DNA from: DATLSM01 sp963722965
GTDB taxonomy: Bacteria; Actinomycetota; Thermoleophilia; Solirubrobacterales; 70-9
Reading direction: 5' to 3'
Assembly: GCA_963722965.1 (NCBI GenBank)
Contig: CAVROX010000015.1
Location: forward strand, 66,182 to 130,181
Length of the DNA stretch: 64,000 nt
Shown: piece by piece, positions 26,211-34,942 of the stretch
How the letters are laid out: each line of letters opens with the position of its first letter
Position numbering within the stretch: the first letter of the stretch is position 1
Position numbers and translations under genes: made by a program
The notes under the pieces: generated by a model
The model's database searches: none
What the model was told of the DNA's origin: nothing
Seen by the model: the letters and a program-made list of their open reading frames with translations, nothing else

Positions 26211-26560
26211 ACCAGCTCGAGGTAGACCATCTCGGTCGAGTCCGACCGTCGCGGTCCCAGCTTGACGATGCGCGTGTAGCCACCCGGCCGCTCCGTGTAG
26301 CGGGGCGCCACCTCTTCGAACAGCTTGTGCACGATGAACTTGTCGTTGTGCAGCGTCGCGAGCGCTTGGCGCCGGGCGTGCAGGTCGCCCCGTTTGGCGA
26401 GGGTAATCAGCTGCTCGACCTCCGGCTTGACCGCCTTCGCCTTCGCCTGGCTGGTCTTGATTCGCTCGTGCTCGATCAGCTGCTTGGAGAGGTTGGCCAG
26501 CAACGCCTCGCGATGCGCGGCGTCACGGCTCAGCTTGTTGCGCTTCTTGCGGTGACGCAC
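26207..26560 (-). CDS. rplQ: 50S ribosomal protein bL17
   Basis: 117 aa, standard length. M-R-H-R-K-K-R-N-K-L-S-R-D-A-A-H-R and L-I-T-L-A-K-R-G-D-L-H-A-R-R are L17 signatures. It closes the alpha operon after rpoA, with truA overlapping its stop. Confidence 0.98.
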   Translation of the reverse strand: MRHRKKRNKLSRDAAHREALLANLSKQLIEHERIKTSQAKAKAVKPEVEQLITLAKRGDLHARRQALATLHNDKFIVHKLFEEVAPRYTERPGGYTRIVKLGPRRSDSTEMVYLELV

Positions 26561-26581
26561 GGCTTCCTCTCCCAGCGCCTC

Positions 26582-27562
26582 TCAGTCGCCCTGCAGGTCC
26601 AACCCGCGGGAGTGGAGGGTCTCGATCACTTCCTCGATCGACTTCTGGCCGAAGTTGGGAATCGCGTTCAGCTCCGAGCGGGACTTGCGAACCAGATCGC
26701 CCACCGTCTGTACCCCGGCCCGCTTCAGGCAGTTGTAGGAGCGCACCCCGAGTTCGAGCTCCTCGATCAGGATCTCGTCGAGGCCGTTGGCACCGGCGAC
26801 GCCATCGCCATTGGGGCCGGCGAGCGGATCGCTGGGCAGGGTTGCGAGCTGGTCGCGCGCAGTCAGCTCCTCCACCCGCTCGGCGTCAGTGAAAATCGCC
26901 AGGCTCTTGATCAGGATCTCGGAGGCCTCGCGCAGCGCCGCCGCGGGCTCGATCGAGCCATCGGTCTCCAGATCGAGGGTCAGTTTGTCGAAATCGGTCC
27001 GCTGGCCGACCCGGGCCGTGGCGACATCGTAGGAGGCGCGGCGGATCGGCGAGAAGATCGAGTCGATCGGGATCACCCCGATCGGCTGCTCATCGGACTT
27101 GTTTTCCTCGGCCGGTGAGTAACCGCGGCCACGGCCGATCGTCAGGTAGATCTCGAGCTTGGTTTTTTTCTCCAGCGTTGCGATCGGCGCGTCGGGGTTG
27201 AGGATCTCGACGCCCGATGGCAGGTCGATGTCCTTCGCCTTCACCTCGCCTGGGCCGGTGGCAACCAGCGGCGCCTCGACCTCGTCGGCGTCGGTGTGCA
27301 TGCGGACGACGAGATCCTTGAGGTTGAGGATGATGTCGGTGACATCCTCTTTGACGCCGGGCACGGTGGAGAACTCGTGGGCGACGCCCTCAATTCGGAC
27401 GCTGGTGATCGCGGCGCCGCCAAGCGAGGAGAGCAAAACCCGGCGCAGGCTGTTGCCGAAGGTGTAGCCGAATCCCTTGTCGAGGGGCTCGATGGTGAAG
27501 GTGCCGTGGCGGTCGTCCGCCTTCTCGGCGCTGATGCGGGGGACCTGAAAGTCAGTGGTCAT
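26582..27562 (-). CDS. rpoA: RNA polymerase alpha subunit
   Basis: 326 aa. The N-terminal assembly domain contains F-G-Y-T-F-G-N-S-L-R-R-V-L-L-S-S, the dimerisation motif. The C-terminal domain (L-G-V-R-S-Y-N-C-L-K-R-A-G-V and L-N-A-I-P-N-F-G-Q-K-S-I-E-E-V) contacts promoter UP elements and regulators. A glycine/asparagine-rich linker of about 20 residues joins them. It lies 36 bp after rpsD and 21 bp before rplQ, in the standard order. Confidence 0.98.
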   Translation of the reverse strand: MTTDFQVPRISAEKADDRHGTFTIEPLDKGFGYTFGNSLRRVLLSSLGGAAITSVRIEGVAHEFSTVPGVKEDVTDIILNLKDLVVRMHTDADEVEAPLVATGPGEVKAKDIDLPSGVEILNPDAPIATLEKKTKLEIYLTIGRGRGYSPAEENKSDEQPIGVIPIDSIFSPIRRASYDVATARVGQRTDFDKLTLDLETDGSIEPAAALREASEILIKSLAIFTDAERVEELTARDQLATLPSDPLAGPNGDGVAGANGLDEILIEELELGVRSYNCLKRAGVQTVGDLVRKSRSELNAIPNFGQKSIEEVIETLHSRGLDLQGD

Positions 27563-27598
27563 GGGTTCCTTGCGTATGCGTGTTCAGAAACTGGCCAG

Positions 27599-28219
27599 CT
27601 ACTTGGAGTACAGCTCGACGATCAGCTGCTCCTGGACCGGCGCCGAGATCTCCGAGCGCTCGGGATAGCGCAAGACCTTGGCGGTGAGCGAGTCGTGGTC
27701 GGCCTGCAGCCAGGCCGGCACGATCGAGACGAGCTCCGTCGCCTGCCGCACGGTGTCGTTGGCGGCCGAGCTCGGTTTGATCGAGATGATGTCCTCGGGG
27801 CGCACCTGGTAGGAGGGGATGTCGACCCTGCGACCGTTCACCATCCAGTGTCCGTGGCGCACGAGCTGGCGGGCCTGGCGCCGCGAGGCGGCAAATCCCA
27901 GGCGCACCAGCACGTTGTCAAGGCGCGACTCCAGCAGCCGCAGGAGGTTCTCGCCGGTGACTCCGTCCTGGCGCGAGGCCTTGTCGTAGTAGGCGCGGAA
28001 CTGCTTCTCGAGCACCTGGTAATAGCGCCGCGTCTTCTGCTTCTCGCGCAACTGGACGCGATACTCAGACTGGCGCATCCGACCTCGACCGTGCTCGCCC
28101 GGTGGGTAGGAGCGGCGCTCGACCCCGCACTTGTCGGTGAAGCATCGCTCACCCTTGAGGAACAGCTTCTGCCCCTCGCGGCGGCACTGCTTGCACTGCG
28201 GAGAGGTGTCGCGGGCCAC
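27599..28219 (-). CDS. rpsD: 30S ribosomal protein uS4, zinc-binding form
   Basis: 206 aa, primary 16S-binding protein. The N terminus carries four cysteines (Q-C-K-Q-C, then R-C-F-T-D-K-C) that mark the zinc-containing version, and the S4 domain follows with L-D-N-V-L-V-R-L-G-F-A-A-S-R-R-Q-A-R-Q. It sits directly after rpsK and before rpoA. Confidence 0.98.
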   Translation of the reverse strand: MARDTSPQCKQCRREGQKLFLKGERCFTDKCGVERRSYPPGEHGRGRMRQSEYRVQLREKQKTRRYYQVLEKQFRAYYDKASRQDGVTGENLLRLLESRLDNVLVRLGFAASRRQARQLVRHGHWMVNGRRVDIPSYQVRPEDIISIKPSSAANDTVRQATELVSIVPAWLQADHDSLTAKVLRYPERSEISAPVQEQLIVELYSK

Positions 28220-28618
28220 TTAGACCCTCCTCCTCTTCTTCGGCCGACAGCCGTTGTGGGCCTGGGGAGAGACATCCTTGACGGTGGTCACATCAAGACC
28301 GGCAGCCTGCAGCGAGCGGATCGCGGTCTCTCGGCCCGAACCGGCGCCCTTGGCAAAGACCTCGACCTTCTCGAGGCCGTTTTCCATGCCCTTTTTGGCT
28401 GCTGAGTCGGCGGTCACCTGGGCGGCGAACGGGGTCGACTTGCGCGAGCCCTTGAACCCGGCGGAGCCAGCCGACTCCCAGGCGATCACGTTGCCGTCAG
28501 TATCGGTGAGGGTGACGATCGTGTTGTTAAAGGAGGTCTTGATGTGTGCCTGGCCGTAGGTGACGTTCTTTTTGGTACGACGGCGGGCGCGGCCCTTGGC
28601 AGGTTTTTTCTCCGCCAT
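28220..28618 (-). CDS. rpsK: 30S ribosomal protein uS11
   Basis: 132 aa. H-I-K-T-S-F-N-N-T-I-V-T-L-T-D and the C-terminal H-N-G-C-R-P-K-K-R-R-R-V are diagnostic. The basic N-terminal tail (K-G-R-A-R-R-R-T-K-K) is slightly longer than in E. coli. The stop is immediately followed by rpsD. Confidence 0.98.
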   Translation of the reverse strand: MAEKKPAKGRARRRTKKNVTYGQAHIKTSFNNTIVTLTDTDGNVIAWESAGSAGFKGSRKSTPFAAQVTADSAAKKGMENGLEKVEVFAKGAGSGRETAIRSLQAAGLDVTTVKDVSPQAHNGCRPKKRRRV

Positions 28619-28627
28619 GGCCTCCCC

Positions 28628-29005
28628 CTACCTGGTCGGCTTGCGCTTGCCGGCGACGCTCATCCGACGTGGTCCCTTGCGGCCACGCGCGTTGGTCTTG
28701 GTCCGCTGGCCACGGACCGGCAGGCCGCGCCGGTGCCGCAGCCCTCGGTATGCGCCGATCTCCATCAGCCGTTTGACGTCCTGGGAGCGCTCCCGTCGAA
28801 GGTCGCCCTCGACTTCGCGCTTCTCGACCGCCTCGCGTAGGTGCACCACCTCGTCCTCGGTCAGGTCTTTGACCAGTGTGTCGGGGTCGATTTTGGTTTC
28901 GGCGAGAATCTCCTGCGCGGTGGATTGGCCGATCCCGAAGATGTAGGTGAGGCCGATTTCGACCCGTTTTCCAACTGGGATGTTGATCCCGGCGATCCGT
29001 GCCAT
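28628..29005 (-). CDS. rpsM: 30S ribosomal protein uS13
   Basis: 125 aa. M-A-R-I-A-G-I-N-I-P opens the protein and G-L-R-H-R-R-G-L-P-V-R-G-Q-R-T-K-T-N-A-R is the conserved tail that reaches the P-site tRNA. First large gene of the alpha operon after rpmJ. Confidence 0.98.
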   Translation of the reverse strand: MARIAGINIPVGKRVEIGLTYIFGIGQSTAQEILAETKIDPDTLVKDLTEDEVVHLREAVEKREVEGDLRRERSQDVKRLMEIGAYRGLRHRRGLPVRGQRTKTNARGRKGPRRMSVAGKRKPTR

Positions 29006-29007
29006 GT

Positions 29008-29121
29008 TCAGCCCTGCCGCTGCTTGTGACGGGGGTTCTGACAGATCACCAAGACCGCGCCGTTACGGCGGATGATCTTGCACTTCTCGCACATCGGCTT
29101 TACGGAAGCTCTAACCTTCAT
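29008..29121 (-). CDS. rpmJ: 50S ribosomal protein bL36
   Basis: A 37-aa gene whose stop is two bases before the rpsM start. M-K-V-R-A-S-V-K-P-M-C-E-K-C-K-I-I-R-R carries the first Cys pair, and C-Q-N-P-R-H-K-Q-R-Q-G ends the protein, so this is the zinc-binding C-x2-C...C-x4-H form. infA, which often precedes it, is not here. Confidence 0.97.
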   Translation of the reverse strand: MKVRASVKPMCEKCKIIRRNGAVLVICQNPRHKQRQG

Positions 29122-29267
29122 CGCTCCGGTCTCGTCTCGAAAACAGGATCCCCACACGCCTCAGGAGTTAGGCGGCAGGCGCAAACGTTGCCCCTTTGGG
29201 CCGACCGGGAAAGATAGCAGGGGCGAGTGGGCGGCGACCGGCGCTCTGACCTTTGCTCACCCGCGGC

Positions 29268-29862
29268 CTAATGCCCCAGGCTCAGGGTCGGGGTCACGAC
29301 CTGTTGAAAGTGTCGGTCGGTTTTGGAACGGGAAGGGGCCCACGGCTATGCCCGAGAGGTCATCCGCGGGCGATTTTGGTCAGAGCAGGAAGGTTGGCGG
29401 TCGGCGGCGCAGGCGCCAGTTCCGCCGCCTTAGCGCGCCGCCGGCTTGACCTTCAGCGCCGCCGCCAGAGTGCGCAGAAGCACAGCGCGCCAGCGCGCCC
29501 TCCAGCCGTTGCCGCAGTACAGGCGTCTGTCGGGGTCCCGCGGCTTGGTCCGGTAGAGGTCGCGCAGTTCTTTTAGACGTAGCCCCACCTCGCGATCCGG
29601 CGCGGTCGGCGAACCATCCGCGTAGGAGCCAATCCAGATCATTACCTGTAGCCGTTCGAAGGCCTCTTCCCGAGCGAGGGCTCAAACTCCGCGGTGACGA
29701 GCTTGGGCACCGAGCGTCCATCGGCTCGATCGCTGCGTTGTATTCCTCGACGCCGTCACGGTTGAGGTCGCGGCGGTGAGGGCCGGCCGGGGTCGAGTCG
29801 ATCGGGTTGGGCGCCCAACTCTCGGTGCGAATCAGCCCGCAGCGGCGGCCCGGGTTCAGCTG
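29268..29862 (-). pseudogene. C-terminal remnant of a penicillin-acylase-like (Ntn) hydrolase
   Basis: Across at least three frames the minus strand reads D-L-N-R-D-G-V-E-E-Y-N-A-A-I-E-P-M-D-A, then I-W-I-G-S-Y-A-D-G-S, then L-Y-C-G-N-G-W, and ends P-F-Q-N-R-P-T-F-Q-Q-V-V, the terminal motif I associate with actinobacterial penicillin-acylase-family proteins. One stop codon and several frame changes interrupt it. About 190 residues of a 700-900-residue protein remain and the N-terminal Ser domain is absent, so decay is likely here. It lies between the O-methyltransferase gene and rpmJ. The identity is from motif memory and needs a search. Confidence 0.55.
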
Positions 29863-29866
29863 GGGA

Positions 29867-30535
29867 TCAGCTGATGCGCAGCGCGACGGTGAAGCCGTCA
29901 TAGCCCTTGGCACCGACGGTCTGGATCGTGGTAGCGCTGACCCGTGGCTCGGCGGCAAGAATCTCGTGAAAGCGGCGCTGGGCCTGGGTCGCGGGGTCAT
30001 CGCTGTCTGCTTCGATCAGCGTCCCGCCGCGCACGACGTTATCGGCGACGATCAGCGCCCCGGGGCGCGAACGCTCGAGCGCCCAGGCGAAATAGTTGGG
30101 TGTATTGACCTTGTCGGCGTCGATGAAGGTCAGGTCAAACGGGCCGGCGCCCTCCTCCTCCAGCAACGGCAGGGTCTCCAGTGCCGGCCCAATCCGCAGC
30201 TCGACCAGCTCGCCAAGCCCGGCTCGCTCGATGCTTGCACGAGCCACCCCGGCGTACTCGGGGTTTGCCTCCAGGGTGATCAGCCGACCGTCGGCGGGCA
30301 GAGCCCGCCCCAGCCAGATCGTGCTGTATCCGCCGAGCGCCCCGAACTCCAACACCCGGCGCGCGCCGATCGTCCGCGCCAGCAGGTCCAACAGCTTCCC
30401 CTGCGCCGGGGAGACCTGGATCGGCGGCAGCCCGGCGGCTTCGCTGTCGCGAAGCGCCCCAGTCAGCGCCTCATCATGCGGCGCCAGCAGGGTGCCGATG
30501 TAGTGGTCGACCGCGGTCCACCGCTCGCGGCTCAT
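29867..30535 (-). CDS. Class I SAM-dependent O-methyltransferase
   Basis: A 222-aa protein of the catechol/caffeoyl-CoA OMT group. The SAM motif V-L-E-F-G-A-L-G-G-Y-S-T-I-W-L-G-R is near residue 60 and the metal/acidic motif F-D-L-T-F-I-D-A-D-K about 130-139. A-D-N-V-V-R-G-G follows as in this family. The substrate is unknown. The start overlaps the map stop by four bases, so it is translated from the spc operon transcript although it is not a ribosomal-cluster gene. Confidence 0.85.
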   Translation of the reverse strand: MSRERWTAVDHYIGTLLAPHDEALTGALRDSEAAGLPPIQVSPAQGKLLDLLARTIGARRVLEFGALGGYSTIWLGRALPADGRLITLEANPEYAGVARASIERAGLGELVELRIGPALETLPLLEEEGAGPFDLTFIDADKVNTPNYFAWALERSRPGALIVADNVVRGGTLIEADSDDPATQAQRRFHEILAAEPRVSATTIQTVGAKGYDGFTVALRIS

Positions 30536-31305
30536 CCGTCAGCGGCCTGAAGGTACTCGTGCCAGGGGGTGAGGATGCGCGGACCGTCGGCGGTCACCGC
30601 AACCGTGAACTCAAAATGAGCTGCCAGCGAGCCGTCCTGAGAGTAGACCGCCCAGCCATCGTCTCCCATCCGCACCAGCGGGCCGCCGGCGTTGACCATC
30701 GGCTCGATCGCCAACACCGTGCCCTCCTCCAGCACCGGGCCCTTGCCGGGCTCGCCGAAGTTGGGGACCTGGGGGTCCTCGTGCATTTCGCGGCCGATTC
30801 CGTGGCCGACCAGGGTGCGGATTATCGAGAGCCCCTCAATCTCGACCGCCCGCTGGATCGCAGCCGAGACGTCGCCCAGATGGCTGCCCGGGCGCATCTG
30901 CTGGGCTCCGGCAAGCAGGGCCGCCTGGGTCACGTCGAGCAGCTTGCGTGCCTCGGGGCCGATCGGGCCGATCGGGACCGTGATCGCCGCGTCCGCCACC
31001 CAGCCGTCCTTGACCACCCCGACGTCGATCGAGAGTAGATCGCCACGCTTTAGCTGTTGGGGGCCGGGGATCCCATGAACGACCATCGAGTTGGGAGAGG
31101 CGCAAATCGAGCCCGGAAAACCGCGGTAACCCTTGAAGGCGGGCTCGGCACCCTGCGAGCGGATGAAACGCTCGGCAGCAGCGTCAAGTTCTGCGGTGCT
31201 GACACCGGCCCGTGCCTTCCCCGCCAGCAGCTTCAGGCAGCGCACCAAGACCTCGCCCGCTGCGGCCATCTTCTCGACCTGCTCGGGCGTCTTGCGGATG
31301 ATCAT
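30532..31305 (-). CDS. map: Methionine aminopeptidase type I
   Basis: About 257 aa. It removes the N-terminal Met from new proteins. S-M-V-V-H-G-I-P-G, S-I-D-V-G-V-V-K-D-G-W-V-A-D-A-A (two metal Asp) and L-V-G-H-G-I-G-R-E-M-H-E contain the metal ligands. I prefer the ATG at 31305 (M-I-I-R-K-T-P-E-Q) to the one at 31314. It lies 24 bp after adk, as expected for the spc operon end. Confidence 0.96.
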   Translation of the reverse strand: MIIRKTPEQVEKMAAAGEVLVRCLKLLAGKARAGVSTAELDAAAERFIRSQGAEPAFKGYRGFPGSICASPNSMVVHGIPGPQQLKRGDLLSIDVGVVKDGWVADAAITVPIGPIGPEARKLLDVTQAALLAGAQQMRPGSHLGDVSAAIQRAVEIEGLSIIRTLVGHGIGREMHEDPQVPNFGEPGKGPVLEEGTVLAIEPMVNAGGPLVRMGDDGWAVYSQDGSLAAHFEFTVAVTADGPRILTPWHEYLQAADG

Positions 31306-31329
31306 TCGGTACACGCTAATCGCCTCGCG

Positions 31330-32010
31330 CTAGATGCCCTCGTCGGCTTCCAGTTTGAGCGTCGCCAGGGTCCTGCGGACCTCCTCCTCGACATCTTCGG
31401 GGGGCGCGGCGCCGTCGATGCGACGCAGCAGGCTGCGGCGATCGTAGTGGTCGACCAGCGGCTCGGTCTTGGCGTGGTAGTTCTCGAGCCGCTTGCGGAT
31501 CACCTCCGGCTTGTCGTCCTCGCGGACGAGGAGGGCGCTGCCGTCAAGGTCACAGACTCCCTCCTTGACCGGAGGGTTGAACTCGACGTGGAATACGTGG
31601 CCGTTCTCTGCGCAGGTGCGGCGCCCGCCCAGCCGTCGCATCACCTCCTCATCGGAGACGTCGATCAACAGCACGGCGGAGACCGATCGCCCCATCTCCC
31701 CCAGCTTGCCGTCGAGCGCCTCGGCCTGTGGCACGGTCCGCGGGAAGCCGTCGAGGATGAACCCATCGGCAGCCTCTTCGGAGTCGATCCGCTCGGCGAT
31801 CACCCCGACAATCACCTCATCGGGAACCAGGTCGCCCCGATCCATGTACTCGCTCGCGATCTGCCCCAGTTGCGTCTCGTCTCGCACCGCTGCCCGCAGG
31901 ATGTCCCCGGTCGCGTAGTAGGGAAGCCGCAGATCCTCCTGCAACCGCTCCCCTTGGGTGCCCTTCCCGCTACCGGGCGGCCCTAGAAGTACGAGATTGA
32001 GCTCGGTCAT
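31330..32010 (-). CDS. adk: Adenylate kinase
   Basis: 226 aa. Interconverts ATP + AMP and 2 ADP. P-loop G-P-P-G-S-G-K-G-T-Q, AMP site Y-Y-A-T-G-D-I-L-R-A and D-G-F-P-R-T are visible. The LID domain is the long form (about 35 residues) but keeps only part of the usual zinc Cys set (R-R-T-C, then G-V-C-D). I chose the ATG giving M-T-E-L-N-L-V-L-L-G. Confidence 0.96.
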   Translation of the reverse strand: MTELNLVLLGPPGSGKGTQGERLQEDLRLPYYATGDILRAAVRDETQLGQIASEYMDRGDLVPDEVIVGVIAERIDSEEAADGFILDGFPRTVPQAEALDGKLGEMGRSVSAVLLIDVSDEEVMRRLGGRRTCAENGHVFHVEFNPPVKEGVCDLDGSALLVREDDKPEVIRKRLENYHAKTEPLVDHYDRRSLLRRIDGAAPPEDVEEEVRRTLATLKLEADEGI

Positions 32011-32094
32011 GGAAGTTGAGATCGCAAGTCCAGATAAGCAGTCGAGGAGAGCTGACTGAAATGCTCGCAATGGGCGACGTGCGAGGCCCTCAGC

Positions 32095-33366
32095 CTATTT
32101 CAGGAAACCCTCGTAGTTGCGCATCATCAATTGAGCCTCAAGCTGCTTGACGGTATCGAGTGCAACGCCAATGACGATCAGAATCGATGTACCACCGAAG
32201 TAGAAGGTGGCCGAAGTCTGGCTGATCAGGATCGTCGGAAACGCTGCCACCGCGCCCAGGTACAGGGCCCCTGGGAAGGTCGAGGCGGGAAAGGATGCGA
32301 TCGAGGTACTCGGCGGTCGGCCTCCCCGGTCTGACGCCGGGGATGAAGCCGCCGTATTTCTTCAGGTTGTCGGCCTGGTCGACCGGATTGAAGGTGACCG
32401 CCGTGTAGAAGTAGGTGAATATGATGATGAAGAACACCTCGCCGACAACGTAGGCCCAGCCGCTGGGACTGAAGAAGGCGGCGAATTCCAGCGCCGCGGG
32501 GGTGTTGAGAAGCTGGCCGATGGTCGGCGGGAAGGCCATGATCGAGGCTGCGAAGATGACCGGGATTACGCCCGCCATGTTCACCCGCAGCGGCAAGTAG
32601 GTCGAGCCGCCCGAGGTCATTTTCCGCCCCACCACCCGTTTCGCGTACTGGACGGGTATCCGGCGTTGACCCTCCTGGACAAAGACGATCGCGACGATCA
32701 CCGCCAGCGCGATGAACGGCATCATCACCACGAAGACCTGTTCGGGGTTCGTCCACCATTTGGTGATCCCCTCGGGGATGCGCGAGGCGATCGAGGCGAA
32801 GATCAGCAACGAGATCCCGTTGCCGACCCCACGCTGGGTGATCAGCTCCCCGATCCACATCAGCAGGGTGCAGCCCGCGGTCAGGCAGATCACGATCAGG
32901 AAGGTCTTGGAGAAGGTCAGCTTGCCGATGACGCTGGTGCCCGACTGGCTCCCGAGCGAACGGAATAGGAAGACGTACCCAAGCGATTGCCCGAATGCCA
33001 GGCCGACGGTGAGGTAGCGCGTGTACTGGGTGATCTTCTGCTGGCCGACCTCGCCTTCCTTGGAGAGCCTCTCCAATGAGGGAACCACCACGGTCAGCAG
33101 CTGCAGGATGATCGATGCGGTGATGTAGGGCATGATCCCCAGCGCGAACAGGCTGAGGCGCGAGAGGCTGCCGCCGGAGAAGAGGTTAAGGAAGCCGAGA
33201 ATGTTGCCCGCGCCGAAGCTGGAGGAAATACCCTTGACGGCGTTGACGTTTACCCCGGCGCGGGGATGTAGGCACCGAGCCGATACAGCGCGAGCATCGC
33301 CGCCGTGAAGGCCAGCTTCTTGCGGATGTCGGCGACGCTGAATGCGTTCGCGATCGTCCGGAGCAT
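32095..33366 (-). CDS. secY: SecY preprotein translocase subunit, two frameshifts
   Basis: The translocon channel with ten membrane helices. The true start is the ATG at 33366 (M-L-R-T-I-A-N-A-F-S-V-A-D-I-R-K-K-L), one base inside the rplO stop. A C run at 33253-33256 is one base short, which throws the N-terminal 35 residues out of frame. An extra base near 32281 displaces the C terminus, which reads F-P-G-A-L-Y-L-G-A-V-A-A-F and L-M-M-R-N-Y-E-G-F-L-K to the stop at 32095. The core with G-I-M-P-Y-I-T-A-S-I is intact. Since the gene is essential these are almost certainly sequence errors. Confidence 0.93.
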
Positions 33367-33857
33367 TAGGACTCCAGAGTCTTGCAGCTGCCGCCGGCCG
33401 CCTCGATCTTCTCCCTGGCGGCGGCGCTGAACGCGTGGGCACAGACGGTCAGCTGCTTGGAGATCTCTCCGCGCGCTAGGACCTTGACCGGATCAGAGCG
33501 CTTGGCAAGGCCCACCTCCTTCAGCGCGGCGGGGGTCACTTCAGCACCGGCCTCAAATCGCGCCTCGAGGTCGGCGAGGTTGACCGGCTGGGTCTTGGTC
33601 CGGAAGTTCTCAAACGGCATCGACTTCTTCATGTGCGGTCCGCGCAGCTTGCGCATCCGCATGTGGATCGGGTTCTGACCGCCCTCGTAGCCGGCCTTGC
33701 GCTTGCTGCCGGATCGAGATCCAGCTCCCTTGTGCCCGCGACCGGATGTCTTCCCAAGCCCAGAGCCCTCACCACGACCGATCCGCTTCCGCGGCCGCCG
33801 CGACCGGGGCTTTGGCTTCAGGCTGTGCAGCCCGATCTGCTCGGGGCGCTCAGCCAT
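33366..33857 (-). CDS. rplO: 50S ribosomal protein uL15
   Basis: About 163 aa. L-H-S-L-K-P, then R-I-G-R-G-E-G-S-G-L-G-K-T-S-G-R-G-H-K-G and G-G-Q-N-P-I-H-M-R are classic. Start set at the ATG (33857) that overlaps the rpmD stop; an ATG one codon earlier is possible. Confidence 0.97.
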   Translation of the reverse strand: MAERPEQIGLHSLKPKPRSRRPRKRIGRGEGSGLGKTSGRGHKGAGSRSGSKRKAGYEGGQNPIHMRMRKLRGPHMKKSMPFENFRTKTQPVNLADLEARFEAGAEVTPAALKEVGLAKRSDPVKVLARGEISKQLTVCAHAFSAAAREKIEAAGGSCKTLES

Positions 33858-34020
33858 CATCCACCTCTACGAGATGGGCGATCACCCGCAGCTGGCCCTT
33901 CAGCTGCGGGGAGTCCTTGCGCTCAACGCAGCTGCCGATCTGCCCCAGGCCGAGCGCCCGGAGCGTCGCCCGCTGGCTGGGATTGGTTCCGTTAGCCGAC
34001 CGTACTTGCTTGATCTTCAT
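33850..34020 (-). CDS. rpmD: 50S ribosomal protein uL30
   Basis: 56 aa: M-K-I-K-Q-V-R-S-A-N-G, then L-R-A-L-G-L-G-Q-I-G-S and V-I-A-H-L-V-E-V. Its start lies 29 bases inside the rpsE coding region and its stop overlaps rplO, so it is translationally nested. Confidence 0.95.
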   Translation of the reverse strand: MKIKQVRSANGTNPSQRATLRALGLGQIGSCVERKDSPQLKGQLRVIAHLVEVDDG

Positions 34021-34561
34021 CGCCATCGCTCTTCTCCACCCCCAGGACCTGGGAGACGGTTAGGCCGCGCAGCTCGGCGACCTCCTCGGGTCTGCGCAGC
34101 CGGATCAACCCATCCATCGTCGCCTTCACGAGGTTGATCGGGTTCTGGGTCCCGATGCTCTTGGTGAGAACGTCGCGCACCCCGCCTAGCTCCAGAACTG
34201 CCCGAACCCCGCCGCCGGCGATCACTCCCGTTCCCGGGCTTGCCGGCCGCAGCACGACGTGCCCCGCGCCGTAGCGCCCGATGATCTTGTGGGTGATCGT
34301 CTGCCCGTATTTGGGGACGCGAATCAGGTTCTTGCGGGCATCCTCAACGCCCTTTTGGATCGCCAGGGGGACCTCACGGGCCTTGCCGTAGCCGATCCCG
34401 ACGACGCCCTCCTCGTCACCTACGGCGACCAGCGCGGTGAAGGAGAAGCGCCGGCCGCCCTTGACCACCTTGGCTACCCGGTTGATCTCGATCACCCGCT
34501 CCTGCAGGTCAAGACCTCGGGGGCTCACGGTATCGACGTTTGTCGCGTCCATTCCCTTCAT
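33992..34561 (-). CDS. rpsE: 30S ribosomal protein uS5
   Basis: 189 aa. L-Q-E-R-V-I-E-I-N-R-V-A-K-V-V-K-G-G-R-R-F-S-F and G-Y-G-K-A-R-E-V-P-L-A-I are standard. The last ten codons overlap the rpmD start in another frame; the extra acidic C-terminal residues (E-K-S-D-G-D-E-D-Q) come from this overlap. Confidence 0.97.
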   Translation of the reverse strand: MKGMDATNVDTVSPRGLDLQERVIEINRVAKVVKGGRRFSFTALVAVGDEEGVVGIGYGKAREVPLAIQKGVEDARKNLIRVPKYGQTITHKIIGRYGAGHVVLRPASPGTGVIAGGGVRAVLELGGVRDVLTKSIGTQNPINLVKATMDGLIRLRRPEEVAELRGLTVSQVLGVEKSDGDEDQASTVG

Positions 34562-34585
34562 CGCAAGCGGCCCACCGTAGCGGAA

Positions 34586-34939
34586 CTAGAAGGCCAACCC
34601 CCCCTCGCGAGCACCTTCGGCGAGCGCCTTGACGCGGCCGTGGTACTGGTAGCCGCCGCGATCAAAGACACAGCCCTCGATCCCGGCCGCCTTGGCGCGG
34701 GCGGCGAGCAGCTCGCCCGCCCGCTTTGCCTGCGCGCCAGCCGACAGCTTGCGCAGCTCGGGCTCGATCCAGTTGACCGCAGCCAGGGTGTGGCCCTGCT
34801 CGTCGTCGACGAGCTGGGCGAAGACGCCGCGGTTTGAGCGGTAGACGGAGAGACGGGGCCGCTCGGCAGTCCCGCTGACCCGAGCGCGGACGCGGCGGCG
34901 GCGGCGCAGACGGCGCTGCCTGCTGGTCAGAACGCTCAT
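34586..34939 (-). CDS. rplR: 50S ribosomal protein uL18
   Basis: 117 aa, binds 5S rRNA. R-R-R-R-R-V-R-A-R-V-S-G-T-A-E-R-P-R-L-S-V-Y-R-S-N and the C-terminal F-D-R-G-G-Y-Q-Y-H-G-R-V are conserved. Three bases after rplF. Confidence 0.97.
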   Translation of the reverse strand: MSVLTSRQRRLRRRRRVRARVSGTAERPRLSVYRSNRGVFAQLVDDEQGHTLAAVNWIEPELRKLSAGAQAKRAGELLAARAKAAGIEGCVFDRGGYQYHGRVKALAEGAREGGLAF

Positions 34940-34942
34940 CGC

